In this document: positions 1-8,059 of the stretch, one piece after another
Numbering within the stretch: the first letter of the stretch is position 1
Layout: every line of letters starts with the position of its first letter
NCBI GenBank assembly: GCA_027483285.1
Contig: JAIXUZ010000147.1
Location: 1 to 9,548, forward strand
Direction: 5' to 3'
Origin: Bacteroidota bacterium
GTDB taxonomy: Bacteria > Bacteroidota > Bacteroidia > CAMBQF01
Length of the DNA: 9,548 nt
The notes under the pieces: model-generated
The model's input: the letters and a program-made list of their open reading frames with translations, nothing else
Told to the model about the DNA's origin: nothing
The model's database searches: none
Made by a program: the position numbers and the translations under genes

Positions 1-402
1 ATCCCAGCCATCATTACTTACCAAATCACTCATTGGGGCCCACTCTGTAACCTGCACGGCATATAGGCTAGGCTTTAGTTCTTTAGCCCTGGTAACAAAG
101 TAAGGATATTGTGCATAATTGCTACCAGTGTAAGAGTTGCTGGTAACGCCATGTTTGTTTTCCCAAACACCGCACATAATATCTGACCAAGATGGGCCAG
201 ATACAGTAATGCCACAATGCCAGGCATCAAAAGTATGAAGGCCATTGGCTAAAAGGCCATCAAGGTTAGGGGTGTTGGCTTGTTGTAAAGCATCAGAACG
301 GGTACCGTCTATGCCAATAACCAAAACTTTACGTGGCTGAGAAGCCTTTACCGAAAAGGCTAAAACCATTAATAATGCTGAAAGGGTAAATTTGTATTTC
401 AT
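1..402 (-). CDS. Exported alkaline-phosphatase-superfamily phosphodiesterase/phosphatase, N-terminal part (cut by left edge)
   Basis: My translation gives 134 residues from ATG (400-402) and runs off the left edge in frame. Residues 1-20 form a signal peptide with probable cleavage after VKA, so the enzyme should act in the periplasm or on the surface. The core starts with VLVIGIDGTRSDAL (26-39), in which Asp32 is the first metal ligand of the nucleotide pyrophosphatase/phosphodiesterase (NPP) and alkaline phosphatase fold. It continues with NTPNLDGLLANG (43-54) and the nucleophile segment TVSGPSWSDIMCGVW (66-80), then KHGV (83-86). Aligned by eye to the T-x-P-N motif of NPP and phosphonoacetate hydrolase, the nucleophile position is Ser68 rather than Thr. 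The family hydrolyses phosphate mono- or diesters; the true substrate is unknown. The gene starts 13 bp after the receptor stop, so the two are probably co-transcribed. The remaining metal-ligand motifs lie outside the window, so a sulfatase-like or phosphonate-cleaving relative is not excluded. Confidence 0.85.
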   Translation of the reverse strand, partial: MKYKFTLSALLMVLAFSVKASQPRKVLVIGIDGTRSDALQQANTPNLDGLLANGLHTFDAWHCGITVSGPSWSDIMCGVWENKHGVTSNSYTGSNYAQYPYFVTRAKELKPSLYAVQVTEWAPMSDLVSNDGWD

Positions 403-415
403 TTTAGGTATGTGT

Positions 416-3361
416 TTAAAAATCATATTTAAAGCCAATTTGTCCGCGTTGGCGGTAATATTCGGTGCGTATGGGCCTTTCTTTTTGCCCGCGGTAAGTT
501 AGGTCGGGCCAATCAAGTAGGTTCATTAGTTCTACATAAACCGTATAATGTTTTTTAAAGGTATACGATCCTCCAAAATCAAGAGAATACATAGGGCCTT
601 TAAAAATATCGAAATCGCTATTATTATGTATATATATCAAGTTGCCATTAAGGTCTTTTACAGTGGCCAGGTTAAGGTCTTTTAAATAAGCACCAGTATA
701 GTTAAATGCTATGCGGGCTTGCAGGTGGTCGTTTTCATAAAACAAAGCCACATTATACAAAAACGGGGTTTGCTCTGTCATAGCCTGTTTGTTGCTGCGA
801 CCCGGAGCCTGCATACGTGACAAAGAATAGGTTAGGTTGGCATTTAAACCAAACCCACTTAAGATGCCAGGCAAACCACTAAATTTGCGCACAAACGCCC
901 CTTCAAAGCCATATACGAATGATTGATTAGCATTATCGTAACGCTTGGCTACAATACCAATTTGATCAACGTACGATGTAGTGATGGCAAATATATGGTT
1001 TACAACATATTTATAGTAGCCCCCAACAGAAAACATGCCCTTATTGCCCCAAAAATACTCATACGTTAAGTCAAAGTTGTATGAATAGGCTGGCTTAAGC
1101 CTGGAGTTTCCATAGGTAAGGTCAAGGTCGTCTATACAATAAGCACCAGAGCCGGGTTTGGTTTCGGCAAAATTGGGCCTGTGCATGGTGCGAGAAAATG
1201 CACTGCGTAGGTTCATCTTGTCATTAATAGTCCATGTTGCGTTTATTGATGGAAGTACGGAAAGATATTTAAGGCTGGTGCGGCGTTGTTCAGGCACGTA
1301 GTAATAATTGCCTGTGGGCTGGTCAAATGCCAGTGAATCTAACAGCGTGTCTGAAAGTTCTTGCAGGTTGGTATATTCAAGGCGGGCGCCTGCTACCAGC
1401 TGTACTTTGCCTATTCTAATGTCAGCCATGCCATAACCGGCATATACTCCTTCGGTATACGTATAGCGGTTACCTGCCCAAAACCTGTATTCTGTATTTA
1501 CAGGGTTCATTTCGTATGGCTTTAGGGTGTCGCCAAGGTTAGACACAAAATTCAATAATTGGTCTTGTGGCAGAAATGGGAAAAAGGTACCCGCATAGGG
1601 GCTGCCCAGCTCTCTTAAAAACCCACCCCGCTCGTCTAATTGTACTGTATTAAAATCGGTAAGCAGGTAGGGTTGTGGTCGCAGTGGCACGTTTTGCCTC
1701 CACTCGTATAAACTTACAAGCCTGCCACCTTCTTTATAGCGGCCTTTAAAACCAAATTGTAGTTTTACATCGTTATTTATAACATAATTAAGGTCTACCC
1801 GTGCAACAACAGGGTCTCGTTCCCAGGTGTCGTTTAACTCTGACCACGAACGGTAAAATTCAAAATCGCCAGCCTGCAAAGGGTCTGTGCTTTGTGGGTT
1901 TATGGGCTGGGGTTGAATGTTGTTATAATTATCACCAGTGCCATAGGGATTATCTACCCCTAATAATTTTGTAACAATTGGCGCAACGGTATTTGGCCCC
2001 ACAGGGTCGCCATTAAATTCTACAGAATCAACATCTTTATAATACAACAGCGGACTCATAAACTCTGTAAAAAAGTAGCCGTTTCGGGGGTCTTTATTTT
2101 TAAACGGGCGGTTGCCATACCTAAAACTGTTATGGTATGTAGCCACTTTGGCTGTTACGGTAATTTTATCGTTTACTTTAAATTCTCCATGAATATCGCC
2201 ACCAAAAAGCTGGCGTATTAACATACCGCTTATGCTTTGCAGCCTTAACCTTGCGCCCGACCCATCGCTATAATTAAAACGGGTTTTATATTGGTTTTTA
2301 TCATCGCTTAAGCGGCCATAAAAAAAGCGGCCACCAATGGTTACATTGTCATTAGGCTTATACTCAAATGCTGCATTGGCACCAATGGTATTGCGCATAC
2401 CCGAGTAGTCTTTAAGTTCGTAACTGGCAATACCCTGGTTAAAATTACTGGCATATACTACCTTGTATGCTTGTGCCCCATAGTAGCGCCCGTAGTATGA
2501 ACCATCAAGCACATAAGAGAATTTTTTGTTTTTAGATACGTTGCCATACGTAACAGCCGCATTCATTAAAGGCTTTCCGGCCAAGGTGTTATAACCACCT
2601 CCAATGTTTACTTTAAACGTCTTCTTCTCAACATTAGAGCGGGTTAAAAAATTAATAATCCCGCCAATATTATCCGATTCCTGGTCGGGTGTTACTGTGC
2701 GTGCAACAACAATATAATCTATAAAATCAGAGGGTAATACTTCAAAATCAAAAGCACGGCTGGCATTTTCTTCGTCAGATGTTGGCAGCCTATCGCCGTT
2801 TACCAATGTCGCTGTCCAATCTATAGGCGTACCCCTTAATGATACCAGGCTTCCCTCGCCTTTGTCGTTTTGTACTGATGTTCCTGCTATCCTTTTTACT
2901 GCTTCGGCAGCTGTTTTAGATGGCAGTTTAGCTATAGCCTCTGAAGACATTACTGATACAACATGCGAAGATGTTTTAACCATATTGATGGCTTTATCTT
3001 CGCTGCCAATTTTGTAGCTACCCGTTACCGATACTTCTTTTAGCGTTTTAGCATCGGGTTCTAGCTCAATGTCGTGCAACTGAGTTGTTGTACCTGCTGT
3101 AATAACCACCTCTTTTTGCAAAGGTTTGAAACCAAGGTAGCTTACCTTTATTATTTGCTTGCCTATGGGTATATTGAATAATTGAAATGTACCATCAAAA
3201 GCTGTTGTAGTACCTAGCTTAGTAGCTTCAATTATTACTACAGCGCCGGGCAACGATTCGCCTTTGCTAACCAGCCTGCCCGACACCGAGCCGGTTTGGC
3301 CAAAAGCACTGCAAATGCTAAAGAATAGGTATAATATAAAAGCACTATTTACCTTCGACAC
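416..3361 (-). CDS. TonB-dependent outer-membrane receptor with carboxypeptidase-regulatory-like N-terminal domain
   Basis: This protein should import a scarce substrate across the outer membrane using TonB energy. Residues 1-21 are a signal peptide (cleavage near AFG/Q). Residues 24-104 form a carboxypeptidase-D-regulatory-like beta domain (GSVSGRLVSKG, DGTFQLFNIPIG, VSYLGFKP). LKEVSVTG (107-114) sits where the TonB-box-like segment of this class usually lies. The plug covers about 125-245 with AAEAVKRIAGTSV, VSLRGTP, AFDFEVLPSDFI and NIGGIINFLTR. The rest is a barrel ending in FKYDF, with the usual terminal aromatic residue. The plug wording resembles the Xanthomonas/Caulobacter-type receptor family (TIGR01782). 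No SusD gene is adjacent on the 5' side; instead an exported phosphatase follows after 13 bp. I infer that the ligand is produced by, or is a substrate of, that phosphatase. The start is GTG: an in-frame TAA lies two codons upstream and no ATG precedes the signal peptide. I saw no perfect TAnnTTTG in the 195-bp leader; TACTTTCG (3391-3384) is a one-mismatch candidate. Confidence 0.93.
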   Translation of the reverse strand: MSKVNSAFILYLFFSICSAFGQTGSVSGRLVSKGESLPGAVVIIEATKLGTTTAFDGTFQLFNIPIGKQIIKVSYLGFKPLQKEVVITAGTTTQLHDIELEPDAKTLKEVSVTGSYKIGSEDKAINMVKTSSHVVSVMSSEAIAKLPSKTAAEAVKRIAGTSVQNDKGEGSLVSLRGTPIDWTATLVNGDRLPTSDEENASRAFDFEVLPSDFIDYIVVARTVTPDQESDNIGGIINFLTRSNVEKKTFKVNIGGGYNTLAGKPLMNAAVTYGNVSKNKKFSYVLDGSYYGRYYGAQAYKVVYASNFNQGIASYELKDYSGMRNTIGANAAFEYKPNDNVTIGGRFFYGRLSDDKNQYKTRFNYSDGSGARLRLQSISGMLIRQLFGGDIHGEFKVNDKITVTAKVATYHNSFRYGNRPFKNKDPRNGYFFTEFMSPLLYYKDVDSVEFNGDPVGPNTVAPIVTKLLGVDNPYGTGDNYNNIQPQPINPQSTDPLQAGDFEFYRSWSELNDTWERDPVVARVDLNYVINNDVKLQFGFKGRYKEGGRLVSLYEWRQNVPLRPQPYLLTDFNTVQLDERGGFLRELGSPYAGTFFPFLPQDQLLNFVSNLGDTLKPYEMNPVNTEYRFWAGNRYTYTEGVYAGYGMADIRIGKVQLVAGARLEYTNLQELSDTLLDSLAFDQPTGNYYYVPEQRRTSLKYLSVLPSINATWTINDKMNLRSAFSRTMHRPNFAETKPGSGAYCIDDLDLTYGNSRLKPAYSYNFDLTYEYFWGNKGMFSVGGYYKYVVNHIFAITTSYVDQIGIVAKRYDNANQSFVYGFEGAFVRKFSGLPGILSGFGLNANLTYSLSRMQAPGRSNKQAMTEQTPFLYNVALFYENDHLQARIAFNYTGAYLKDLNLATVKDLNGNLIYIHNNSDFDIFKGPMYSLDFGGSYTFKKHYTVYVELMNLLDWPDLTYRGQKERPIRTEYYRQRGQIGFKYDF

Positions 3362-3367
3362 GTTTTA

Positions 3368-3373
3368 CCTTTT
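3368..3373 (-). promoter_or_regulatory. Shine-Dalgarno-like site AAAAGG before the GTG start
   Basis: Read on the minus strand, AAAAGG stands 6 nt before GTG (3361-3359). The other genes in the window have A/T-rich leaders without a properly spaced purine box, as is usual in Bacteroidota. A well-spaced site here supports GTG as the true start of the TonB-dependent receptor. Confidence 0.5.
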
Positions 3374-3556
3374 TTAAAACGCACGAAAGTATCTATATAC
3401 TAACAACTTAACAGCATTGCAAGATTACGGCATTGTTATGCAGCGTTAAATTATTGTTAACAGAATGTTTCTATAAAATTACTTTCTGCTATTGTTGCGG
3501 TAACTAATAGTAGGCACAATAGTATATTTTACATCAATTTAACATTGCAACAAATA

Positions 3557-4240
3557 TTAGCTACTTTTTTTTGGCTGCTTGTTAAATATGTACCTAAGGC
3601 CAATGCTATACATATAGGTGTTTGGAAAAGGGAAGGCGGTATGCGTAAATATGTTGCTTGCTGTGGCCTGCTTATCAACAAATGCATAGGTAAAAGCATA
3701 AGTAAATTTAAAATCAGCTTTAAAATGGTTTCCCATTTTACAATCTACACCAATGCCTGAAAACACATCCATATGCCAAGCCTTATTTGTAAATAAATAC
3801 ATACGGCCGCGGCTCATATCATTATCAAAGCCATCAAACTTAGTAACAACAGTATTGCACAATAGAGTAGGCATTAAACCAATTTGAAGATAAGGCCTTA
3901 TTTTGCCCTTTAAAAAAGAAAACTTGTAAGCAACAGGTATAGCCAGGTAGTTTGTTTTTGTATCGTTATATGGTGCTTGTAAACCATATTCGCCTTCTTC
4001 CACAAAGCGGTACCCCTTTTTTAAGTACAAAACGGAAGCTGCAATACTACTATGCTTTTTAAAATTGTATTGATAGCTTACCCCCTGCTGAAAGCCTGCT
4101 AATTTTTTATAATATTGATTTAGGCCTGATTTTAAAAAAGAAAATGTGTTTACACCAGCTTCAAAGCCCAACTCATGTTTTTGCGCAGTAGCAAACAAAC
4201 AACTAATTGTAAATAAGAATATAAGGGCCGTTTTTTTCAT
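3557..4240 (-). CDS. Outer-membrane beta-barrel protein (porin-like, OMP_b-brl_2 type)
   Basis: This is a 227-residue protein with a clear signal peptide (MKKTALIFLFTISCLFATA, cleavage before Gln20). The mature part begins HELGFEAGVNTFSF and carries alternating amphipathic strands such as FQQGVSYQYNFKK, HSSIAASVLYLKKGYRF, YLAIPVAYKFSF and IRPYLQIGLMPTLL. The last strand (YMYSIGLRYIFN) is followed by a short basic tail, KQPKKSS. Length and strand pattern fit the small 8-stranded PorT/OmpW-like barrels common in Bacteroidota; function is unknown. The gene stands alone: 195 bp separate it from the receptor gene downstream, and the upstream neighbour is divergent. The tail codons contain an 8-A run (minus strand, 3572-3565) that could promote slippage, but the frame is intact to TAA. 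Confidence 0.8.
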   Translation of the reverse strand: MKKTALIFLFTISCLFATAQKHELGFEAGVNTFSFLKSGLNQYYKKLAGFQQGVSYQYNFKKHSSIAASVLYLKKGYRFVEEGEYGLQAPYNDTKTNYLAIPVAYKFSFLKGKIRPYLQIGLMPTLLCNTVVTKFDGFDNDMSRGRMYLFTNKAWHMDVFSGIGVDCKMGNHFKADFKFTYAFTYAFVDKQATASNIFTHTAFPFPNTYMYSIGLRYIFNKQPKKSS

Positions 4241-4540
4241 GCCGAAATATCCAAATAATTAAATCAAACACATATTGTTACTGATTATCGTTTTATGAAA
4301 ACCATATTATTAATTTGTAAATAATTTTTGCTTGTAGTAAAAGCTCCTGAAACAAAGTAAAACACTTGCAATTCAGCTATATAAGAGTAAATATATATTG
4401 CTATAACGTTGCTAAAATGTAAACCAAATATCATATTATTTTTAATTCATCACATTCATATAAAACAAAAACAGCAGCAGTTATTAATTACAATACATTA
4501 GCTTAACAATAGTGTTATTATTAATTTCTTTATTATATAA
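4241..4540. other. 300-bp AT-rich divergent intergenic region
   Basis: This spacer separates the starts of the minus-strand barrel gene and the plus-strand glycosyltransferase gene, so it should hold both promoters. It is strongly AT-rich and has no convincing ORF or RNA gene. I found no perfect TAnnTTTG element on either strand. One-mismatch candidates on the plus strand are TTAATTTG (about 4310-4317) and AATTTTTG (4323-4330). TTATTAATT occurs twice (about 4481 and 4518) and is probably low-complexity chance. The long AT-rich 5' flank could suit a regulator or nucleoid-protein site, but no specific operator is visible. Confidence 0.6.
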
Positions 4541-5680
4541 ATGGCCAAAAGAAAAAAAATTTTAGTTGCCCCGTTAAATTGGGGCTTGGGGCATGCAACA
4601 AGGTGTATACCAATAATAAAAAAGCTGAAAGAAAGAGGTTACGAAGTAATAGTTGCAGCATCAGACAGGCCGTACCATTTGTTAAAAAAAGAATTTCCGG
4701 AGCTTACCCATATTTATTTCCCGAATTATGAAATTGATTACCCGGAAAAAGGAAAAATGGGATGGCACATGTTTAAAATGGCCCCTGAAGTATTTAGGCA
4801 AACAGGCAAAGAGCATCGTAAATTAAAAAAGATAATAGGGCGCTATAAAATAAAAGGAGTTATATCAGACAACCGTTTTGGCTTATCAAGTAAGCAGGTG
4901 CCCTGTATATTTATATCGCACCAGTTGCAGTTAGAAATGCCCAAGGGTTGGGGTGTTTTTAAGCGTTTGGTAAACTGGATTAACCTTAGCTACATGAAAA
5001 AGTTTGAAGCTATCTGGATACCTGATTTTGAAGGAGAACACAACCTTTCGGGCAGCCTGTCTCATTTTAACCATATACCCAAAAACACAACCTATTTAGG
5101 TTTACTATCGCGGTTTTCTGAATTGAAAGAAAAGGAAGTAAAAGAAACAGGTAGCTACGACCTGCTAATAAGCATATCGGGACCGGAACCCCAGCGGACT
5201 ATTTTGGAAAACAGGCTTACAGAACAAGCCTTAAAATTGCCTTATAAAACACTGATGGTGGTTGGCAAAACCGAAGATGGAAAAGAGAGCGTTGATATAA
5301 CCGAAAACTTTAAAAAAGTAGCCCACTTAAATGCTGAGCGCATGTATAGTGCCATGAGGGATGCTAAATACATTATTTGCCGTTCTGGTTATTCTACCGT
5401 AATGGACCTGGCGGCAATAGCCCAAAAGGCAGCTTTTATTCCTACACCGGGGCAATCGGAGCAAGAGTATCTTGCTGAAAAATATAAAAACGAGGGGCTG
5501 GCTAATTTTATGGCCCAGGATGTTGTAAACATAGAGCAGCTTATTGCAGAATATGAAAATTATACGGGTTTTGGTGGATTTGATGCCGGCCCTGCTACAT
5601 TAGATAAATGCCTTGATGTATTTTTGCAAAGGGTAGAAACACATACCCCATACAAGTATAGCAAAAACAGCGGGTTGTAA
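4541..5680 (+). CDS. MurG/GT28-like glycosyltransferase (GT-B fold)
   Basis: This 379-residue protein has no signal peptide or obvious transmembrane segment, so it is probably cytoplasmic or peripheral at the inner membrane. The N-terminal Rossmann half begins KKILVAPLNWGLGHATRC (5-22); GLGHATR matches the glycine-rich loop of MurG-type and MJ1255-type (TIGR00661) transferases. KGVISDNRFGLSS and PCIFISHQLQ follow as typical core strands. The C-terminal half holds RSGYSTVMDLAAIAQKAAFI (281-300) and IPTPGQSEQEYLAEKY, equivalent to the nucleotide-sugar-binding region of Glyco_tran_28_C. It likely moves a sugar from a nucleotide-sugar donor to a lipid, glycan or small-molecule acceptor; donor and acceptor cannot be read from the sequence. 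ATG follows an A/T-rich leader (TATTATATAA) with no Shine-Dalgarno site. The FAD oxidase gene starts 24 bp after its stop, so the two form a probable operon. Confidence 0.85.
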   Translation: MAKRKKILVAPLNWGLGHATRCIPIIKKLKERGYEVIVAASDRPYHLLKKEFPELTHIYFPNYEIDYPEKGKMGWHMFKMAPEVFRQTGKEHRKLKKIIGRYKIKGVISDNRFGLSSKQVPCIFISHQLQLEMPKGWGVFKRLVNWINLSYMKKFEAIWIPDFEGEHNLSGSLSHFNHIPKNTTYLGLLSRFSELKEKEVKETGSYDLLISISGPEPQRTILENRLTEQALKLPYKTLMVVGKTEDGKESVDITENFKKVAHLNAERMYSAMRDAKYIICRSGYSTVMDLAAIAQKAAFIPTPGQSEQEYLAEKYKNEGLANFMAQDVVNIEQLIAEYENYTGFGGFDAGPATLDKCLDVFLQRVETHTPYKYSKNSGL

Positions 5681-5704
5681 TTTTCTAATAACGTAATTAA
5701 TAGG

Positions 5705-6844
5705 ATGATAGGGTACGATATTGCCATTGTAGGGGGTGGGATAAATGGACTGGCACATGCTTATGCCGCCGCAAAGCGCGGATTAAAAACCATTGTAATA
5801 GAACAGAACAGCAAACCGCTGGGCGCATCGGTGCGTAATTTTGGGCTACAATTGCCATTGGCACAACTGCCCGGCGAGAACTATGCATTGGCACTGAAAA
5901 GCCAGGCTATTTGGAGAGATGTTGCGAAGGAGTTTTCTTTTTGGTCTAAACCCAACGGGTTGCTTGTTTTAAGCCTGTCTGACCTGGAAAATAAAGTAAT
6001 GCATGAGTTTATTTCGCAAGCCGGGGCCTTGGGTTATAACGGCCTAAAATTCATTAGTAAAGAAGATTTAAAGTTCGCCACAACAAGCAGCCTAAGCTAT
6101 AACACCATTGCAGGGGCTTTATTTAGTGCTGATGAAACTACCATAAACCCTGCCGATGCTTTGCAAAAAATAGCATTGGGGTTGAAAGAAAAATACAGCG
6201 TTGACTTTAAGTACAACTGCACGGTACAAAAAGTAAGTGGCAGCGTGATTGAGACTAATTTAGGGCAAATTAATGCAGAACGGATAATACTATGTACCGG
6301 AACAGCTTATACCCAATTTTACCCTGAGGCATTTACCCATTTAAAGCTTAAAAAATGCAAGCTACAGGTAATGAAACTGGAAATAACAGACCCTGCCTGG
6401 CATGTTAACGAAGCTATAGCATCGGGCATTTCTATGCTTCATTACAGTTCATTTGGTATTACCCCTTCTATTAGCAAACTAAAATTGTTTTACGAAACCC
6501 ATTACCCTGAACTTAAAAAATACGGTATCCATATACTGGCTGTTGAAAATAATAACAGAGAGCTTATTGTTGGAGACTCTCACGAATATGATGAGTTTGA
6601 CTTTGACCCCGGAATAAAAACAGAAATAAACGATATTATAATTGATTGGGCCAATAAGTACCTTAACATAGCCTCTTTTAAGGTTAAAGAAACATGGACT
6701 GGCCAGTATTTAAAAAACATGGGCGGGGATATTTATTGCAGGTTAGCGCCCGCAAATAATTTGCGCATAATAAATGCTGTTGGGGGTCAGGGCATGACTA
6801 TATCATTTGGCCTTGCCGAAGAAACCTTTAACCTGTGGGGATAA
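5705..6844 (+). CDS. FAD-dependent amine oxidase (DAO family, TIGR03364-like, aminophosphonate-associated)
   Basis: This 379-residue flavoprotein is about the usual length for the DAO family. It opens with YDIAIVGGGINGLAHAYAAA: the GxGxxG dinucleotide loop is Gly10, Gly12 and Gly15, and Glu33 in TIVIEQ should bind the FAD ribose. GASVRNFG (40-47) is a signature I recognise from TIGR03364, a clade placed by synteny with phosphonatase-like hydrolases and proposed to oxidise aminophosphonates; work on the related Pbf accessory enzymes points to aminoethylphosphonate derivatives. The C-terminal FAD-closing motif is INAVGGQGMTISFG (about 356-369). General glycine- or sarcosine-oxidase-like activity is the alternative. 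No signal peptide is present, so it should act in the cytoplasm and release an aldehyde, ammonia or amine, and H2O2. It lies 24 bp after the glycosyltransferase gene. Its stop codon abuts the opposing stop with no spacer. Confidence 0.8.
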   Translation: MIGYDIAIVGGGINGLAHAYAAAKRGLKTIVIEQNSKPLGASVRNFGLQLPLAQLPGENYALALKSQAIWRDVAKEFSFWSKPNGLLVLSLSDLENKVMHEFISQAGALGYNGLKFISKEDLKFATTSSLSYNTIAGALFSADETTINPADALQKIALGLKEKYSVDFKYNCTVQKVSGSVIETNLGQINAERIILCTGTAYTQFYPEAFTHLKLKKCKLQVMKLEITDPAWHVNEAIASGISMLHYSSFGITPSISKLKLFYETHYPELKKYGIHILAVENNNRELIVGDSHEYDEFDFDPGIKTEINDIIIDWANKYLNIASFKVKETWTGQYLKNMGGDIYCRLAPANNLRIINAVGGQGMTISFGLAEETFNLWG

Positions 6845-8050
6845 TTACTCTACTATAATCTTGCTACTGTAGCGGCCTTCGTCCGCACTTAGGTTTAGCA
6901 AGTACATACCCGGTGTTAAATGCGGAATGGCAAATGGCATGCTGCCTTTTGGCGATGCTGTTTTAGTATCGCTGGCTACCACGCGGCCTGCAAGGTCGTA
7001 TAGATTAATGCTAACGGCTTTGTTTGCTAATGCTTTTGCTGTAACCTGTATCATATTGCCGCCGGCAGCAGGGTTTGGCGAGCAGCTCATATTTGCATCG
7101 GGTAGGGTTTCGCCAACGCTTTCGGGGGTTACAGTTGGGCTACCAATTTGGCCAATAATAAAGGCCCCCAGGTTTAATTGTGGTTGGCTATAAGAGCGGC
7201 TAATTGTAAAAGGCTCGTTACCTGTAACGTTACCCAGGTTTTGTAAGAGGTTCCAGCTGCTATTAATATCGCTGTAGTTTACAATGCCAGCAGAAGCACC
7301 TGTAAAATTGGCGCGTTGGTGACTCTGGTTCCATTGTAGGGTAATGGCAGGAATGCTTCCACCATCAACATCTTCCTGAATATCCCAGGTTCGGTTTACA
7401 AGGTAATCATCTACCAAAGGGGCACCTGATAGTCCATTTTGCAAAACATTATTAAATACCTGTGCACTAAAATTATCTTCGGTACCGCTATTAAGAAGCC
7501 ATGCGGGGTTGTAGTTGCCTATTGAGTAGCCAATGGGGAAGAATGCAGTATCGCCAGTGCCAACGTTGTTGTATTTAAGCAAGCCATTATCGCCACAAAC
7601 TAAAAAACGGTTATTGCTTGCGCCCAAAACAGCGTTATTAACCGTATTCATAGTAAGGGTATTAGGCCCTGATATAATATGCCCGTTGATAAAATTAAGG
7701 CTATTTACCCCGTTAACATCGCTCTGCAACTCAAGACCCAGTGGGTTATCCAGTTCAATGCTGCTTATTTCGCCCGTGCCAATAGTTAACGTTTGCGGGT
7801 TATTGGTACCATTAAAACGGTATGTGCCACTGCCTGTTTGGTTGCTTACATCGGCAGCTGTAAAATTGCCTGCCAACTCTAACATGCCCTGGTTGTTTAC
7901 CGCGCCGGCATTAAGGTTGTTAAAGTTTGATGTAAGGGAAATAGTGGCCCCGGCGGCAATGTTAATTGTACCCCCATCGTTTATAAGGTTTTGCGCGTAT
8001 GCTGAAAAGCCCAGGAAACAAAGGGCGGGTAGTATGTACAATTTTTTCAT
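6845..8050 (-). CDS. T9SS-secreted protein with type A C-terminal sorting domain, beta-solenoid-like body
   Basis: This 401-residue protein starts at ATG 8050-8048. The longer reading from 8098 would put 16 unlike residues before a perfect signal peptide (MKKLYILPALCFLGFSAYA/Q) and would place the promoter-like element at 8075-8082 inside the gene. Residues 21-140 are rich in Asn, Gly and Thr with short beta repeats (GGTINIAAGATISL, NNQGMLELAGNF, GTYRFNG, NTLTMNT), suggesting a beta-helix or adhesin-like fold. A middle beta region covers 150-305. The tail at 322-401 is a type A sorting domain: CSPNPA, INLYDLAGRVV, LTPGMYLLNL and final KIIVE. The protein should cross the outer membrane through the type IX system and be anchored or released at the surface. 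No catalytic motif is visible, so an adhesion or matrix role is only a guess. A barrel protein gene lies 76 bp upstream on the same strand. Confidence 0.85.
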   Translation of the reverse strand: MKKLYILPALCFLGFSAYAQNLINDGGTINIAAGATISLTSNFNNLNAGAVNNQGMLELAGNFTAADVSNQTGSGTYRFNGTNNPQTLTIGTGEISSIELDNPLGLELQSDVNGVNSLNFINGHIISGPNTLTMNTVNNAVLGASNNRFLVCGDNGLLKYNNVGTGDTAFFPIGYSIGNYNPAWLLNSGTEDNFSAQVFNNVLQNGLSGAPLVDDYLVNRTWDIQEDVDGGSIPAITLQWNQSHQRANFTGASAGIVNYSDINSSWNLLQNLGNVTGNEPFTISRSYSQPQLNLGAFIIGQIGSPTVTPESVGETLPDANMSCSPNPAAGGNMIQVTAKALANKAVSINLYDLAGRVVASDTKTASPKGSMPFAIPHLTPGMYLLNLSADEGRYSSKIIVE

Positions 8051-8059
8051 GGCTGTTAT

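Noticed and set aside
3425..3460. Imperfect repeats such as GCATTGTTATGC and GTTAAC upstream of the receptor, as a terminator or operator
   Set aside because: The arms are 4 bp or imperfect, there is no T-run, and AT-rich sequence yields such matches readily.
3565..3572. Run of 8 T (A on the coding strand) as a programmed frameshift site
   Set aside because: It lies in the last few codons of the barrel gene, after the final beta strand, and the frame closes normally, so slippage would have little effect.
3545..3760. A 71-codon plus-strand open frame at the 3' end of the barrel gene
   Set aside because: It lies opposite a well-supported beta-barrel gene, has no signal or domain, and its composition is that of an antisense shadow.
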